From the NCBI RefSeq assembly GCF_963675165.1, contig NC_087388.1, forward strand, positions 5,585,047 through 5,649,046: a DNA stretch of 64,000 nucleotides. The letters run 5' to 3'. Source of the stretch: Halichondria panicea. Lineage: Eukaryota; Porifera; Demospongiae; Suberitida; Halichondriidae. Shown here piece after piece: positions 12,901 to 25,221 of this stretch (the stretch's first letter is position 1; every line of letters starts with the position of its first letter). Position numbers and translations under genes: made by a program. Under the pieces are notes generated by a model that made no database searches, was not told the origin of the DNA, and was given only the letters and a program-made list of their open reading frames with translations.

Positions 12901-15900
12901 GTATGGGTAGGTACGGCTGGTTGCTATGGGGACAGAGCAGCGTCAGAGTGTGGTCCCCCCACACCATAGAGGCATACTCCAGACCTGCAGAGAAGGGGGG
13001 GATATAGAGAAGTGATGTATACAAAGAAGACGAGGAGCAAATGGAGAAGTGATTATGTTCACAATTAGCAATAGCTATACACTGTGATATTGAAACTTTG
13101 CCCCTGTAAAGATAATTATACGCAAATAATATACGCATTCCCAGAAAATATTATCCAGACTGTACAATTGCAAATAAGTGGAAACATAAACCATATACAT
13201 GAACATACTACAGCAATGGCGGGATATTTTCGTACTCGCAAAGTTTATGCCGAAAATCCCGTAAAGCAGTGTCTAACCCTAGGTCACCATTATGAGCTGT
13301 ACGAACATTTAGAATAGAAAACAATTAACTGGGTACTTTACGAACATTAATTTACAAGTATCAACAAAAATTACCCGCTACACAGTGAGTATGATGTACA
13401 TGTATAATTATAGTTATCAAACTTCTTTACCTGAATCATCAAGAGGAGGTCCGCTGGCACTAGAGGTCCTTCGTCTCTTAGGAGGGGGCTTGGGGGTAAT
13501 GAAATCAGCCGTCATATGACCTCCAGCATTTGTCATGTGACTCGAGGAGCCAGTCACAGATGTCATGTGACTTGAAGGTTCAGTCATGTGACTTGATGTC
13601 ATACTGGGATACTCGGAGGACGGATGTTTGAGTGCTTGTTCGATTGAATTCAGCAATTTGACGGGCTGTTGAAACCAATCGGGTGTGAGGTGTGAGGGGG
13701 TGGGAGTTGCGAGATGTGAGGGGGTGTAAGTTGTGAAGTGTGAGGGTGTGGGTGTTGTGAGGGTGGTGGAGGGGTGGGGGAAGGCCTCGGCTTTAGTCAT
13801 CCACACAGGATCCTCGGTACTCATCCCGTACACACCCTCACGCTCCACCTTGCCTGTCCAGAGGGGATCAGATTTCCTCACTTTAGCACGTCCATTCTTC
13901 CGTTTCCGTCGAGTGGCTGAGCTGGGGGAGAAGCCCACCGGAGGGAGGGACTGCGAGGTGTCCACCTTAGTCTCTGGTATCTGGGTCGGGGGGTAATGGA
14001 GGACATGATTAAAAGAGAGGTGCATGGGAGGCATATGTAGCATATTGGGAAGGCAGTACTGTACAGGTACATGTACAGATGTACTGTATTAATTACTAGA
14101 AGGTTTTGCGAGAGCATCAAACATTTGCGAACTTTGCGAGGGTTGATCAATTCACAACAGGAAATCCGCAAAACCTAAATTATTACTAGTAAATACACAC
14201 GATCCTTTCCAGAATGCAATAGTTATGATCGCAAAGGGTCAAATTTTCTGCTGATTTGGCTCATTCGCAAAGGTTTTTTCACCCGCAAAAATACGGTATA
14301 ACAAATGGTATCTGGGTAAAGGAGGACATTTGGTAAATGATTAAAAGAGACGTGGGAGCTAGCATTGGGAAGGCAGTACTGAACAGGTAAGTGTACAAAT
14401 GTACAGCAAACTGGTATTTACTCTTCGCTTCTTTAACAAAAACAACACACACAACTATAGGCAATTCAAATGCGTACCAATCATCTCTTAATAACCGACA
14501 AATTAAATGTTACATGCATAATTATAGCATGGAACAATCGATATAGCAGTTTGTGGACGTATCAGCACCACATAGAGAGACATTTTCACCACAAAAACAT
14601 GAAAATTAAGCCCCACTAGAGAATGCTGTACTCACATTTTCAGAGCAAATGTTTTTTGTTTTAAGTATATTTGGACTACTCTCGCAGACACTCTTATATA
14701 GGCTACCATAGTTACTCTATTTTGTGGCGAAAGAAAAAATGCAAGAAATATAAAATCCACATGCCACACAACTTAGGTGCATTTGGTCCTTCCATCCATA
14801 CTGTTCTAGTTTTCTGAGCAGGCTGTTGCTTCAGTGGAAACTACAGCTGCACATAAAGCTAATTTTGCAAACGTACATACATGTAAATCGGTGCAATAGA
14901 CTTGTATGCAGACACAGTTCTTATAGGCCACCCTATAGTAAGATTACTTAGTGAAGGACCAACAACACAGGAAACAAGCAGTGAACTACAGGCGCACACA
15001 CACACACATATGTACTATGGTAGAGTTGGTCAGTCCTACCATGGATGTGATTGACAAGTATGCCAGGGACTTCTACATGGAAAATGCTAAGTTGGAGGTC
15101 TCACCTTACATTATATACATGTACCGTATTACTAGAATGTTTTGCGAGCATCAAACATTTGCGAATTTCAATCAATTCGCATCAATAAAATCCACGAAAC
15201 CTAAAATTAATTAATACACACGATCCTTGCCAGAACGCAATAGTTAGATCGCAAAGGGTCAACGTTTCTGCTGATTTGGCTCATTCGCAAAGATTTTTCA
15301 CCAGCAAAATATTCTAGTGATACGGTATAACAAATGGTATCTGGGTAAAGGAGGACATTTGGAGAATGATTAAAAGAGACGTGGGAGCTAGCATTGGGAA
15401 GGTAGTACTGAACAGGTAAGTGTACAAATGTACAGCAAACTGGTATTTACTCTTCGCTTCTTTAACAAAAACAACACACACAACTATAGGCAATTCAAAT
15501 GCGTACCAATCATCTCTTAATAACCGACAAATTAAATGTTACATGCATATAACATGGAACAATCGATACAGCAGTTTGTGGACGTATCAGCACCATATAG
15601 CGAGACATTTTCACCACAAAAACATGAAAATTAAGCCCCACTAGAGAATGCTGTACTCACATTTTCAGAGCAAATGTTTTTTGTTTTAAGCATAATTATT
15701 TGGACTACTCTCTCCCTAACAGAGGTTTTGCCCATCCAAAAATTTTTATCATAGTAAATGATTGACTTAGGTAATAAACTATATTGCAGACACTCTTATA
15801 TAGGCTACCATAGTTACTCTATTTTGTGGCGAAAGAAAGAATGCAAGAAATATAAAATCCACATGCCACACAACTTAGGTGCATTTGGTCCTTCCATCCA

Positions 15901-18900
15901 TACTGTTCTAGTTTTCTGAGCAGGCTGTTGCTTCAGTGGAAATTACAGCTGCACATAAAGCTAATTTTGCAAACGTTCATACATGTAAATCGGTGTAATA
16001 GACTCGTATGCAGACACAGTTTTTATAGGCCACCCTTAATAAGATTACTTAGTGAAGGACCAACAACACAGGAAACAAGCAATGAACTACAGGCGTACAC
16101 ACACACATATGTACTATGGTAGAGTTGGTCAGTCCTACCATGGATGTGGTTGACAAGTATGCCAGGGACTTCTACATGGAAAATGCTAAGTTGGAGCTCT
16201 CACCTTACATTATATACATGTACCGTATTACTAGAATGTTTTGCGAGCATCAAACATTTGCGAGGGTTGATCGCAAAACCTAAATTATTACTAGTAAATA
16301 CACACGATCCTTGCCAGAACGCAATAGTTAGATCCAAAGGGTCAAATTTTCTGCTGATTTGGCTCATTCGCAAAGGTTTTTCACCCGCAAAATATTCTAG
16401 TAATACAGTAGATGGAATCCAATTGTATATTAAATTTGAGTAAAGTTATGACAATTAATTATTATTATGAATGGCTTTAGTTTACCACATAATAGGCTAC
16501 AAAAGACGATATTTGTGTATTGAATTGAGACAGAGGATTGAAAACATAGCCACACCCACTAACAACATTCTGGGCATATCGCTTACTGTAACCACCGCTC
16601 ACCTTTCCCACACACGCATAAGGATCATTCCTATACAAAATATTTAATACTGCCTTCTATTATAACGTATGTACATTGTAGACACAGGGTCCTCCAACTA
16701 TCAGCTCATACTGTAGTACAATTACCGCCCACACACACATCACTGTCAGTACGTACAACCACTGCCCACCGTTCCCACACACATCACTGTCAGTATGTAC
16801 AACCACCGCCCCCCCCACCTTTCCCACACACACATCACAGTATGTACAACCACCGCCCACCATTCCTGCACACACACATCACAGTATGTACAACCACCGC
16901 CCACCATTCCTGCACACACACATCACAGTATGTACAACCACCGCCCACCATTCCTGCACACACACATCACAGTATGTACAACCACCTCCCACCATTCCTG
17001 CACACACACATCACAGTATGTACAACCACCGCCCACCATTCCTGCACACACACATCACAGTATGTACAACCACCGCCCACCATTCCTGCACACACACATC
17101 ACAGTATGTACAACCACCGCCCACCATTCCTGCACACACACATCACAGTATGTACAACCACCTCCCACCATTCCTGCACACACACATCACAGTATGTACA
17201 ACCACCGCCCACCATTCCTGCACACACACATCACAGTATGTACAACCACCTCCCACCATTCCTGCACACACACATCACAGTATGTACAACCACCGCCCAC
17301 CATTCCTGCACACACACATCACAGTATGTACAACCACCGCCCACCATTCCTGCACACACACATCACAGTATGTACAACCACCTCCCACCATTCCTGCACA
17401 CACACATCACAGTATGTACAACCACCGCCCACCATTCCTGCACACACACATCACAGTATGTACAACCACCTCCCACCATTCCTGCACACACACATCACAG
17501 TATGTACAACCACCGCCCACCATTCCTGCACACACACATCACAGTATGTACAACCACCGCCCACCATTCCTGCACACACACATCACAGTATGTACAACCA
17601 CCGCCCACCATTCCTGCACACACACATCACAGTATGTACAACCACCGCCCACCATTCCTGCACACACCATCACAGTATGTACAACCACCGCCCACCATTC
17701 CTGCACACACACATCACAGTATGTACAACCACCTCCCACCATTCCTGCACACACACATCACAGTATGTACAACCACCGCCCACCATTCCTGCACACACAC
17801 ATCACAGTATGTACAACCACCGCCCACCATTCCTGCACACACACATCACAGTATGTACAACCACCTCCCACCATTCCTGCACACACACATCACAGTATGT
17901 ACAACCACCTCCTACATGTACCTTTCCCCACACACATCACAGTATGTACAACCACTGCCCACCTTTCCCACACACACATCACAGTATGTACAACCACCTC
18001 CCACCTTTCCCACACACACATCACAGTATGTACAACCACCGCCCACCATTCCTGCACACACACATCACAGTATGTACAACCACCGCCCACCATTCCTGCA
18101 CACACACATCACAGTATGTACAACCACCGCCCACCATTCCTGCACACACACATCACAGTATGTACAACCACCTCCCACCATTCCTGCACACACACATCAC
18201 AGTATGTACAACCACCGCCCACCATTCCTGCACACACACATCACAGTATGTACAACCACCGCCCACCATTCCTGCACACACACATCACAGTATGTACAAC
18301 CACCGCCCACCATTCCTGCACACACACATCACAGTATGTACAACCACCGCCCACCATTCCTGCACACACACATCACAGTATGTACAACCACCTCCCACCA
18401 TTCCTGCACACACACATCACAGTATGTACAACCACCGCCCACCATTCCTGCACACACACATCACAGTATGTACAACCACCGCCCACCATTCCTGCACACA
18501 CACATCACAGTATGTACAACCACCGCCCACCATTCCTGCACACACACATCACAGTATGTACAACCACCGCCCACCATTCCTGCACACACACATCACAGTA
18601 TGTACAACCACCGCCCACCATTCCTGCACACACACATCACAGTATGTACAACCACCGCCCACCATTCCTGCACACACACATCACAGTATGTACAACCACC
18701 GCCCACCATTCCTGCACACACACATCACAGTATGTACAACCACCTCCTACATGTACCTTTCCCCACACACATCACAGTATGTACAACCACTGCCCACCTT
18801 TCCCACACACACATCACAGTATGTACAACCACCGCCCACCATTCCTGCACACACACATCACAGTATGTACAACCACCGCCCACCATTCCTGCACACACAC

Positions 18901-21372
18901 ATCACAGTATGTACAACCACCGCCCACCTTTCCTGCACACAGCTCCTCCACGAAGTCAGGGATGATCATCTTCCAGTGAGGGTACATCTTGGCGACGTCA
19001 GACACTCTGTAGAGCAGAGTACGTCCTGCCTTGGGACTGACCACACCCAGCAGCTTCATCAGGTTGATCTCAGGCTTGCTAGACTGTGGGGGGGAGAGGA
19101 CGTTCATTACTTGATTATAGTTTCAGTGAGTGTGTGTGGGTGGGTGTCTGTGTGATGTGTGTAGGGGGTGGGGTGAGTGTGTGTGTGGTGTGTGTAGGGG
19201 GGTGAGTGTGTGTGTGTGTGTAGGGGGGGTGAGTGTGTGTGTGCGTGTAGGGGGGGTGAGTGTGTGTGTGCGTGTGTGGGTGGGTGGGTGTCTGTGTGGT
19301 GTGTGTGTAGGGGGGTGAGTGTGTGTGTGTTAAGTACGGATACAAGTCAACCTCTAGACAAAATAACCACCACTAGACAACCTCTACTCTAGCTATGTGT
19401 GCTGAATTGAGGATTTAAAATAGCTACTAAAACTTCGAAAATTCTGGGTATTACAATGTAGGAACATGTACATGTATGTACTGACCAACAGCGCGTCTCA
19501 CCTGCTCTACGATAATGCCGTATGTGTTTCTGATGACCTCCATCGCTGTTCTCGTGACATTGGGCAGTATCTTAGCGAGCTCAGGGTTGGGGATGTACGG
19601 AACACCCTCTCTAATTATCAGAATGATTATCTTGCCCCCCGGAATAGTTAGAGTCCGAGCATCAACTGGAGGAAACAAAGAGTCATCATTGAAAAACTAA
19701 CTCCATAAGTACATGTACTACGAAATAACCATCAATTTGCATCAAATCATTGTATTATCATGCAGCAGGGATGTGCCCACACTGGTCATGCACAGTTATA
19801 ATTATATACCATGCACTTACTCTCGGACACTCCTCCGTAGTCATGTGACATCTCTCCCTCGACACGTGGGTACAATGCCGGACTAGACGTCTCGTTAGCC
19901 ACGCCCCTACCATCACTACTCTCACTCGTACACAGCCTCACAAGTAACTCCCGCCCACGGTCACTCTCCGGCTGATTAAACATCACCAAAACATCGTCAG
20001 TGGACACGGCAGACGTGACAAATTGAAAACTAGACAACTTCTCGGGAGGAGTGTGCTTGAAATAGCGGCAAATTTTGAAAAAATCAGGTATAGTGATATA
20101 ATGAGAACTGCCGGTTAGCCCCAGGCCGAGTTTTTTAACGGTTGACACGTACGGTTCTGATAACACTGCACTGCGAATACCGTGCTTTGAGATTCGCGCT
20201 GAGAGGACGTTTTGCTTGAGAGATGGGATGGCTCTTTGGTAGACGTTCTTGACGGGTATGTAGCTAGGAAGAGAGTTGGTTACCAGGACGTCTAATACGA
20301 TGCTCCCCCAGTGGTAGTAGTAGACACAGAGCGTGTCCACTGGAGCAGAACCTGTGTGGGCGTGTGTGTGTGGGTGTGTGTGGGGTGAGGGGGGCAACTA
20401 ATCACTATTATTGAGTTCTACATGCACACAGAAATACTTTTTCGAAGCCCTTGATGAAACATGTATAATTATGTCCTCCGAATAAGACAGCAATGTTGGC
20501 AACAGCGAGCAACATGAGGCCTCAAAAATCAACTATTTGGAATAATAGTGAGTACTGCTCTATATACATGTACCTAGAAGAAGCTTTTGTTTCAAATTAG
20601 ACAGCCAGAAATCCACTAACACAAGCACTAATAATTGATGTATCAGCACAACATTGGATCATGGTATATACAGTTCTATGATCTATATCTCTCTACTTGT
20701 TCCCCCCCCTCCACCCACACACACACAGAGAGTGAGTGGTACATTGTGTGGAGGGAGGGGATCACTCTGGCAACTGTTGCGTGACCGACTGTGACTAGGA
20801 CGAGGTCTCAGGCAGTTTAAAGACAGTGCTTCTATATTAGCAGCTACACCAAAGCAGGTCCTGTTTAAAGGATGTTACTGTAAGAAACCTGGTGGCCTTT
20901 AGACAGATCATGGCTGTATTATAGAGGGTGGCCTGCTAACACAGGTCCAAACACATGCTATGGGAGCCATTAACCTGGCTGTATTATAGAGGGTGACATG
21001 CTTATAAGATGACCACAATAGACTGGCTTACAATATCTCACCTTCTTTGACTACTAGCACTTGGTGTCCCAGCGTCACCACCGTCTCTTCTCCACTGCTA
21101 GGCTGTGAGGGTGTGAGGGTGTGTGGCTGTGAGGGTATGTGGCTGTGAGGCTGTGAGGATGTGAGGGGGTATTGCTGTGGGGGCATCGAGTTGGAAAGGG
21201 GGTGGGGCAGTAATTCCATTGGTGGGATGGTTGGAGGAGGTAGTGCCAGGGACATTAGAGGCATGGGCAGAGTGTACTCTGATCCTGAGTCTGTGGGGGG
21301 TAGAGGAGAGCTGTGGGGGATATCAATAGGAGAGAGATGAGGGCTCGTCGATTCTGTGTGTGTGTGTGGGAG

Positions 21373-21405
<33 letters not shown>

Positions 21406-21872
21406 TGTGTGTGTGGGAGGTGGGTGTGTGTGTGTGTGTGTGTGGGAGAGGTAGGTGTGTGACATGCTGCTTTGGTAGAGGCTGAGTGGAAGTGATTCAG
21501 AAGCACTAGGGTTTGGTTTGGATTGTCCAATTTCAACTACTTACAGTGATCATGAGCTCTTTCATATGTAATAATTTTGGGGCCGATTTTGACCAAAAAA
21601 AGCGTGGGCTATTGAGAAAAGTATAAAGTATTGGGATTGATCAACACCATCTGATACTCTCTATAGTATATTGTTGATCACTACATGTAGATCAAGTTAT
21701 GGCCGCTCAAAGACACAGCACATGTAACCATGACAACGACCTCTCACCTCCGCCCTCTGTGTCAATGACCAGTGATCCCGGAGAATAGTCATCATCACTG
21801 CTAGCGGCCTCCTCGAAATCCAATTGGTCCATTCGTCCACGGTTGTTAAGGTGGTTGTTAAGTAAGAGGACC
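6939..21872 (-). CDS. 21-exon large protein with AT-hook-like motif, five zinc ribbons and C-terminal coiled coil; family not recognised
   Basis: Exons in transcript order: 21748-21872, 21042-21353, 19821-20351, 19502-19665, 18928-19083, 13431-13980, 12884-12984, 12231-12354, 11718-11821, 11443-11623, 11286-11377, 10820-10990, 10486-10566, 9396-10185, 8987-9129, 8674-8867, 8436-8545, 8247-8282, 7837-8073, 7581-7712, 6939-7195. All junctions have AG/GT and matching phase; from the first in-frame Met (21832) the sum is exactly 1,517 codons including stop. The N-terminus is acidic (FEEAASSDDDY). A core of about residues 133-860 has several hydrophobic blocks with recurring I-P-D-F and L-x-x-S-D motifs. 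A basic RRKRKNGR patch (exon 6) and GGRPRK (start of exon 14) suggest nuclear DNA binding. Paired C-x2-C ribbons: CTSC/CVYC, CPIC/CAQC, CYEC/CIGC, CLRC/CHKC, CISC/CGRC. The last 80 residues form a coiled coil. The first exon has an acceptor, so an upstream non-coding exon is expected. Function is not assigned. Confidence 0.75.
8247..8282 (-). other. 36-bp microexon (exon 18) of the zinc-ribbon gene
   Basis: CCCCACAG precedes and AAAAGA|GTGAGT follows. It adds 12 residues (YKTSQQSHEEK plus split codons) and is phase 1 at both ends, so skipping would keep the frame between zinc ribbons 4 and 5. Confidence 0.6.
12532..12764. repeat. 60-bp tandem satellite, four units
   Basis: Units start with AACACATGCTATGGAGAGAC and repeat at exactly 60 bp four times, the last with one small change (ACAGAGAGAC). 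It lies in intron 7 of the zinc-ribbon gene. Diverged single copies of the unit occur at about 9235-9305 and 20925-21025 in the same gene. Confidence 0.9.
14082..16410. repeat. Tandem ~1-kb segmental duplication bounded by MITE family B
   Basis: Segments 14082-15121 and 15122-16220 are near copies. Each starts with a short inverted-repeat element (TACCGTATTACTAGAATGTT... to ...ATTCTAGTAATACGGTA); elements are about 14082-14298, 15122-15327 and 16221-16410. Both copies carry GGTATCTGGGTAAAGGAGGACATTTGG, which matches the 3' splice site region of exon 6 (near 13976). The block therefore grew from the intron end next to that exon. Confidence 0.8.
16720..18927. repeat. 44-bp minisatellite, about 48 units
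   Basis: The core unit runs ACCACCGCCCACCATTCCTG then CACACACACATCACAGTATGTACA, 44 bp. A variant block (CCTCCTACATGTACCTTTCC) occurs at 17908 and again at 18743, an 835-bp higher-order period. One unit is 2 bp short near 17667. The + strand has no stop in any frame, giving long spurious ORFs. The array abuts and includes the splice donor of exon 5 (18928-19083, - strand). Confidence 0.95.
19125..19335. repeat. GT/GGGTG microsatellite
   Basis: Imperfect GTGTGTGTGCGTGTAGGGGG-type units in the intron upstream of exon 5. Similar GT tracts occur at 9130-9152, 21355-21455, 61998-62110, 62272-62345 and 63803-63870; no gene content. Confidence 0.85.
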
Positions 21873-22947
21873 CTGAAATTGGAGAAGCGTGTTTATGTAC
21901 GCACAATGTTCACATTCCAGACTCTTACACAATTATGCTTTTGACAACAACACCTTATCCCAGTTTACATAACATTGCCTTATATGGCTCACAGTGCGTA
22001 GGTATTATTACACAGGTCAGCTACATACTTAATAGCTACATGTGAAGCCATTACATTATTATAAGCTTAGCTAGTCTGTACATGTACTGTATGTTAGTGT
22101 AGGTAAGGTCTACTACATGCTGACTACAACCACCCCCTGAGGTTTACAACTGAAGTCACACACACACACACTAGATTCAACAGCACACCACACACACATT
22201 ATTGTTAGTTGGTGCTCAGAGTACCTATATAATCACAAGCTTATACGTTAGAACTCTTTTGGGTACGGGTATACAGAAAATAAAATTTAAGGTAGGCGGC
22301 CATTTTAGTATATGAAGGATACGGGTGACTTATCCATACAAATTACAAGCCACGGTGGCCAAAAATACACACTTTTGAGTAAACTCTTTTCCAGCATCAG
22401 CTAGTTGGCACAGGTTACCCTAAAAGCTCTTCTCTTGTGAAGGTTGGGCAGTTTTTGAAGAGGTTACTTATTAATAGCTTTTCACATGTTCACTTCAACT
22501 TGCTCATGTGATCATGCACACAGAGGTATGTGAGCACAACAAAATGGTGGACACCAGAAATGTCATATTGGGGTATAAATTCAATGGTGACAAATATACA
22601 AAAAGAAATACACAGAAACATTTTAGAGTTAGGTATATAAAACAGGAGAACACAAAATACACCTTTATATTATGACGCACTGTGTGATCACACAATTTCT
22701 CGATTTGCCCACATAATTTATGTGGACATCCCAAAATATTGAATCTAGCTATAGCTATATACATAGAATGAATAGCTAGACATTGACAGTTCTTTGTGTC
22801 TACATACTGCTGTCTTTCTTGGTATAAACTTCTTTCACCATGCATCACTACTGTAGATTTTTAAGACGGTGTAAACACGTTACAGCGACCACGCCCCCTA
22901 TCAGAATATCTTTGCGATGAGCCAAAAGCAGAAAATGTTGGTAGTAG

Positions 22948-23072
22948 ACTCGCTGGCCAGTCCCATCATCACTTCTGAGGATTGCTGCAATCCTCAGAAG
23001 TGATGATGGGACTGGCCAGCGAGTGAGGATTGCTGCAATCCTCAGAAGTGATGATGAGACTGGCCAGCGAGT
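22948..23072. repeat. Near-perfect palindrome with a third repeated arm
   Basis: Arm 22948-22985 (ACTCGCTGGCCAGTCCCATC...) is the exact reverse complement of 22987-23024, with a single central T. The second arm is repeated with one change at 23035-23072. Any transcript would fold into a 38-bp hairpin. Confidence 0.9.
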
Positions 23073-23623
23073 CTAAGATAGTAGAGGGGCGTAACTAAAA
23101 AATTTACGGGAAGGAGGTAACACCCCCGCAAAATGTTTACCGAAAACCACACCCACTAATTATCGCGTAGAAGTGCATGCAAATGGCAGTAAACTGCTAT
23201 TTACCTGCTCTTCTTCTCTTTTCTTCATCAACAAGACAGTGAAGAGCTCATTTTCTGCTCATTCTATATATCTAGTTAGCTAGTTATCCAGAAGTTAGCT
23301 AGCCAGAGCTATTAAAAGCTAGTGAGGGGAGTCACATTACACTTGAAGTTCAAAAGTACAGGAGGCAAGGGCCTCCTCTGCCTCATTGCTAGTACGCCAC
23401 TGAGTAGAGGATGGATCAACCCGCAAAATTCGCATGCTCGCAAAACATTCTACAGTCTAGAGTAGTAGTAGTAATAATCTACGGTACATGCAGATCTATA
23501 ATTACTGCCACAACCTATATAGGTATGCTGTGCCAGTGGAGTACAAGCTTGCTCATCAGCTATATAAAGGTGTATATTAGCTTGCTCATCAGCTATATAA
23601 AAGTGTATTAGCTTGCTCATTTT

Positions 23624-23680
23624 GCTTTTATAACGGTTAGGCGAACAACTACTAGTTGTTCGCCTAACCGATATAAAAGC
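23624..23680. repeat. 28-bp-arm palindrome
   Basis: GCTTTTATAACGGTTAGGCG... at 23624-23651 pairs with 23653-23680 with one mismatch and one central base. It looks like a foldback element or a site of template-switch mutation. Confidence 0.85.
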
Positions 23681-24517
23681 GAAAACTCGGCCTGGGATCG
23701 AGGCTACTCTCATCAGCTATATAACATTAAAGGTGTATTAGCTTGCTCATCAGCTATATAAAGGTGTATATTATATTAGCTATATAGCTGTACACGCATG
23801 CAATAGGTCTACCATTTAGATGTTCCCAAGTTGACAGTAGTACGTCTGTTAAAATGACCCAAAGCAAATTAAAGCATTGGCGGGTGCTGATGCCTTGGTG
23901 AATGTGTCAAAGCTATATACATAACATAATTATTGCTGATACATGCAGATATAGTTGGTTGTTTTGGGCCCAGTTCGCTAAGCATGAAAATCCGTGATAC
24001 GAAAAATAACCTATTACAGGTATTTGCATTTTCATTTGCAATATAATTAATCGTGCGTGTACATCTGAATCTGAAGTTGTTGCCAACAGAAAAAATAAAG
24101 GGAAGCAGCTTAACAGAAAATTGAACTGACAGCGTATATAGATAGTTCACAAATGAAATGTTTTGTGGTATTTTAAGCTTAGTATATATAATTATATGCA
24201 CCAGCAAAGTTCAGTGATACTGTATGGGAGTTCCACTGCGCAAGGATATTCAACTCTGCATGCATGCAAGCAATGACACCTAAAAGTGAAAAAGCATCAG
24301 AAAAGGTGCATGCATGGCTACTGTTAGCTAACTATAATTATAATATGCCAAGTCTTTACTAATTTTGACACACACAGCTATATAATTATAGTCCAATCAA
24401 TGATTTTAACAACAACTGCTATATATAACATGCATGCAGTCATAGTTTTTAATACTCAGGGCTTTAATCTATAAATCCAAGTCACAAAATTAATCACTAA
24501 ATGCAGGCTCTCTCTAG

Positions 24518-24656
24518 CATTCACTTGAAGTTGTAGGGGACTTCAGTGTCTTCATCGTTGGCATCAGTGCAGCAGATCTCCAGCACAAGGTTACAAACAC
24601 CTGGACGTATGCCCTTCTTAATACTAGCCTCCTGGGCCACCCTCGAGTGGACATCC
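24518..24656 (-). pseudogene. Terminal exon-like segment, copy 1 (unrecognised protein)
   Basis: A CACTCTCAG acceptor lies at the high end, followed by about 45 codons ending in a TGA (VAQEASIKKGIRPGV and VLEICCTDANDED are typical stretches). A close copy lies at about 32690-32815. Both sit downstream of MATH-domain remnants on the - strand, so the segment may be the 3' end of that duplicated unit. The family is not recognised. A real last exon of an active gene cannot be excluded. Confidence 0.4.
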
Positions 24657-24897
24657 TGAGAGTGGAGGGGTAAAATATTACATCAATCCACTAATACTGA
24701 CAACATAGCCTGCATGCATGACATATAATTAACATGCCAGATTCATACAAGGCACTATGTAGCTAAAAATGTTGCTCAATGTTACACTCGAGTGCAATTG
24801 AGTCAGTATACATTAATTTAGGCATGTGCCCCTTAATCGAATCTTCCAAAAACCAATAAAATACAGTGGCATGGACAAAAAATAACAAGCCAGTTTC

Positions 24898-24935
24898 AAA
24901 ATGTTGGCTCCAGCCATGACTTGTAGTCGGGTATA
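24898..24935 (-). pseudogene. Relic of a MATH-domain C-terminus
   Basis: Encodes PDYKSWLEPTF and stop, matching the end of the TRAF-like copy at 25222 (EYKPRLEPTI stop). Only about a dozen codons remain. Confidence 0.55.
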
Positions 24936-25221
24936 CTTTTACACTATAATTATGACACAACAACTGAACTGAAAACTGATAAAGGGGCATTTAGTTGACA
25001 GAATAAATGGTAAAGATCGTTAATGTAATAATTAATGCAATAACACTCCATCAAGTACACTGGGTACTTTTAGGGATGTGCCCCAGAATTTGTTAATCGA
25101 TCCTCAAAGGTTATTTCAATTGCATTATATCGCGTTGACAAATCAGAAAACTACAACATAATCAATATTCTAAGATGCAGTGCATAAAATATGAACACAA
25201 CAAAGAATAAGTGTTCCAATT

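Larger units (their letters stand above)
21873..24517. other. Intergenic, repeat-rich; two near-perfect palindromes
   Basis: Probably holds the promoter and a non-coding first exon of the zinc-ribbon gene, but I cannot place them. It contains the palindromes at 22948-23072 and 23624-23680 and a run of GCTTGCTCATCAGCTATATA-type units (about 23549-23775). No protein-coding region is supported. Confidence 0.5.

Noticed and set aside
14951-16200. + strand reading frames with MDVxDKYARDFYMENAKLE in both duplication units
   Set aside because: The stretch is short, has no convincing acceptor and occurs only as part of the duplicated intron block. Noted in findings, not called as a gene.
16720-18927. 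CRISPR-like look of the regular 44-bp array
   Set aside because: Units are near-identical throughout with no unique spacers, and the setting is an animal gene intron.
16795-19155. Three overlapping + strand ORFs of about 700-790 codons encoding His/Pro/Thr-rich repeats
   Set aside because: They are the 44-bp minisatellite read in all three frames; 44 is not a multiple of three and no stop occurs in the unit. They overlap a well-supported - strand exon and intron.
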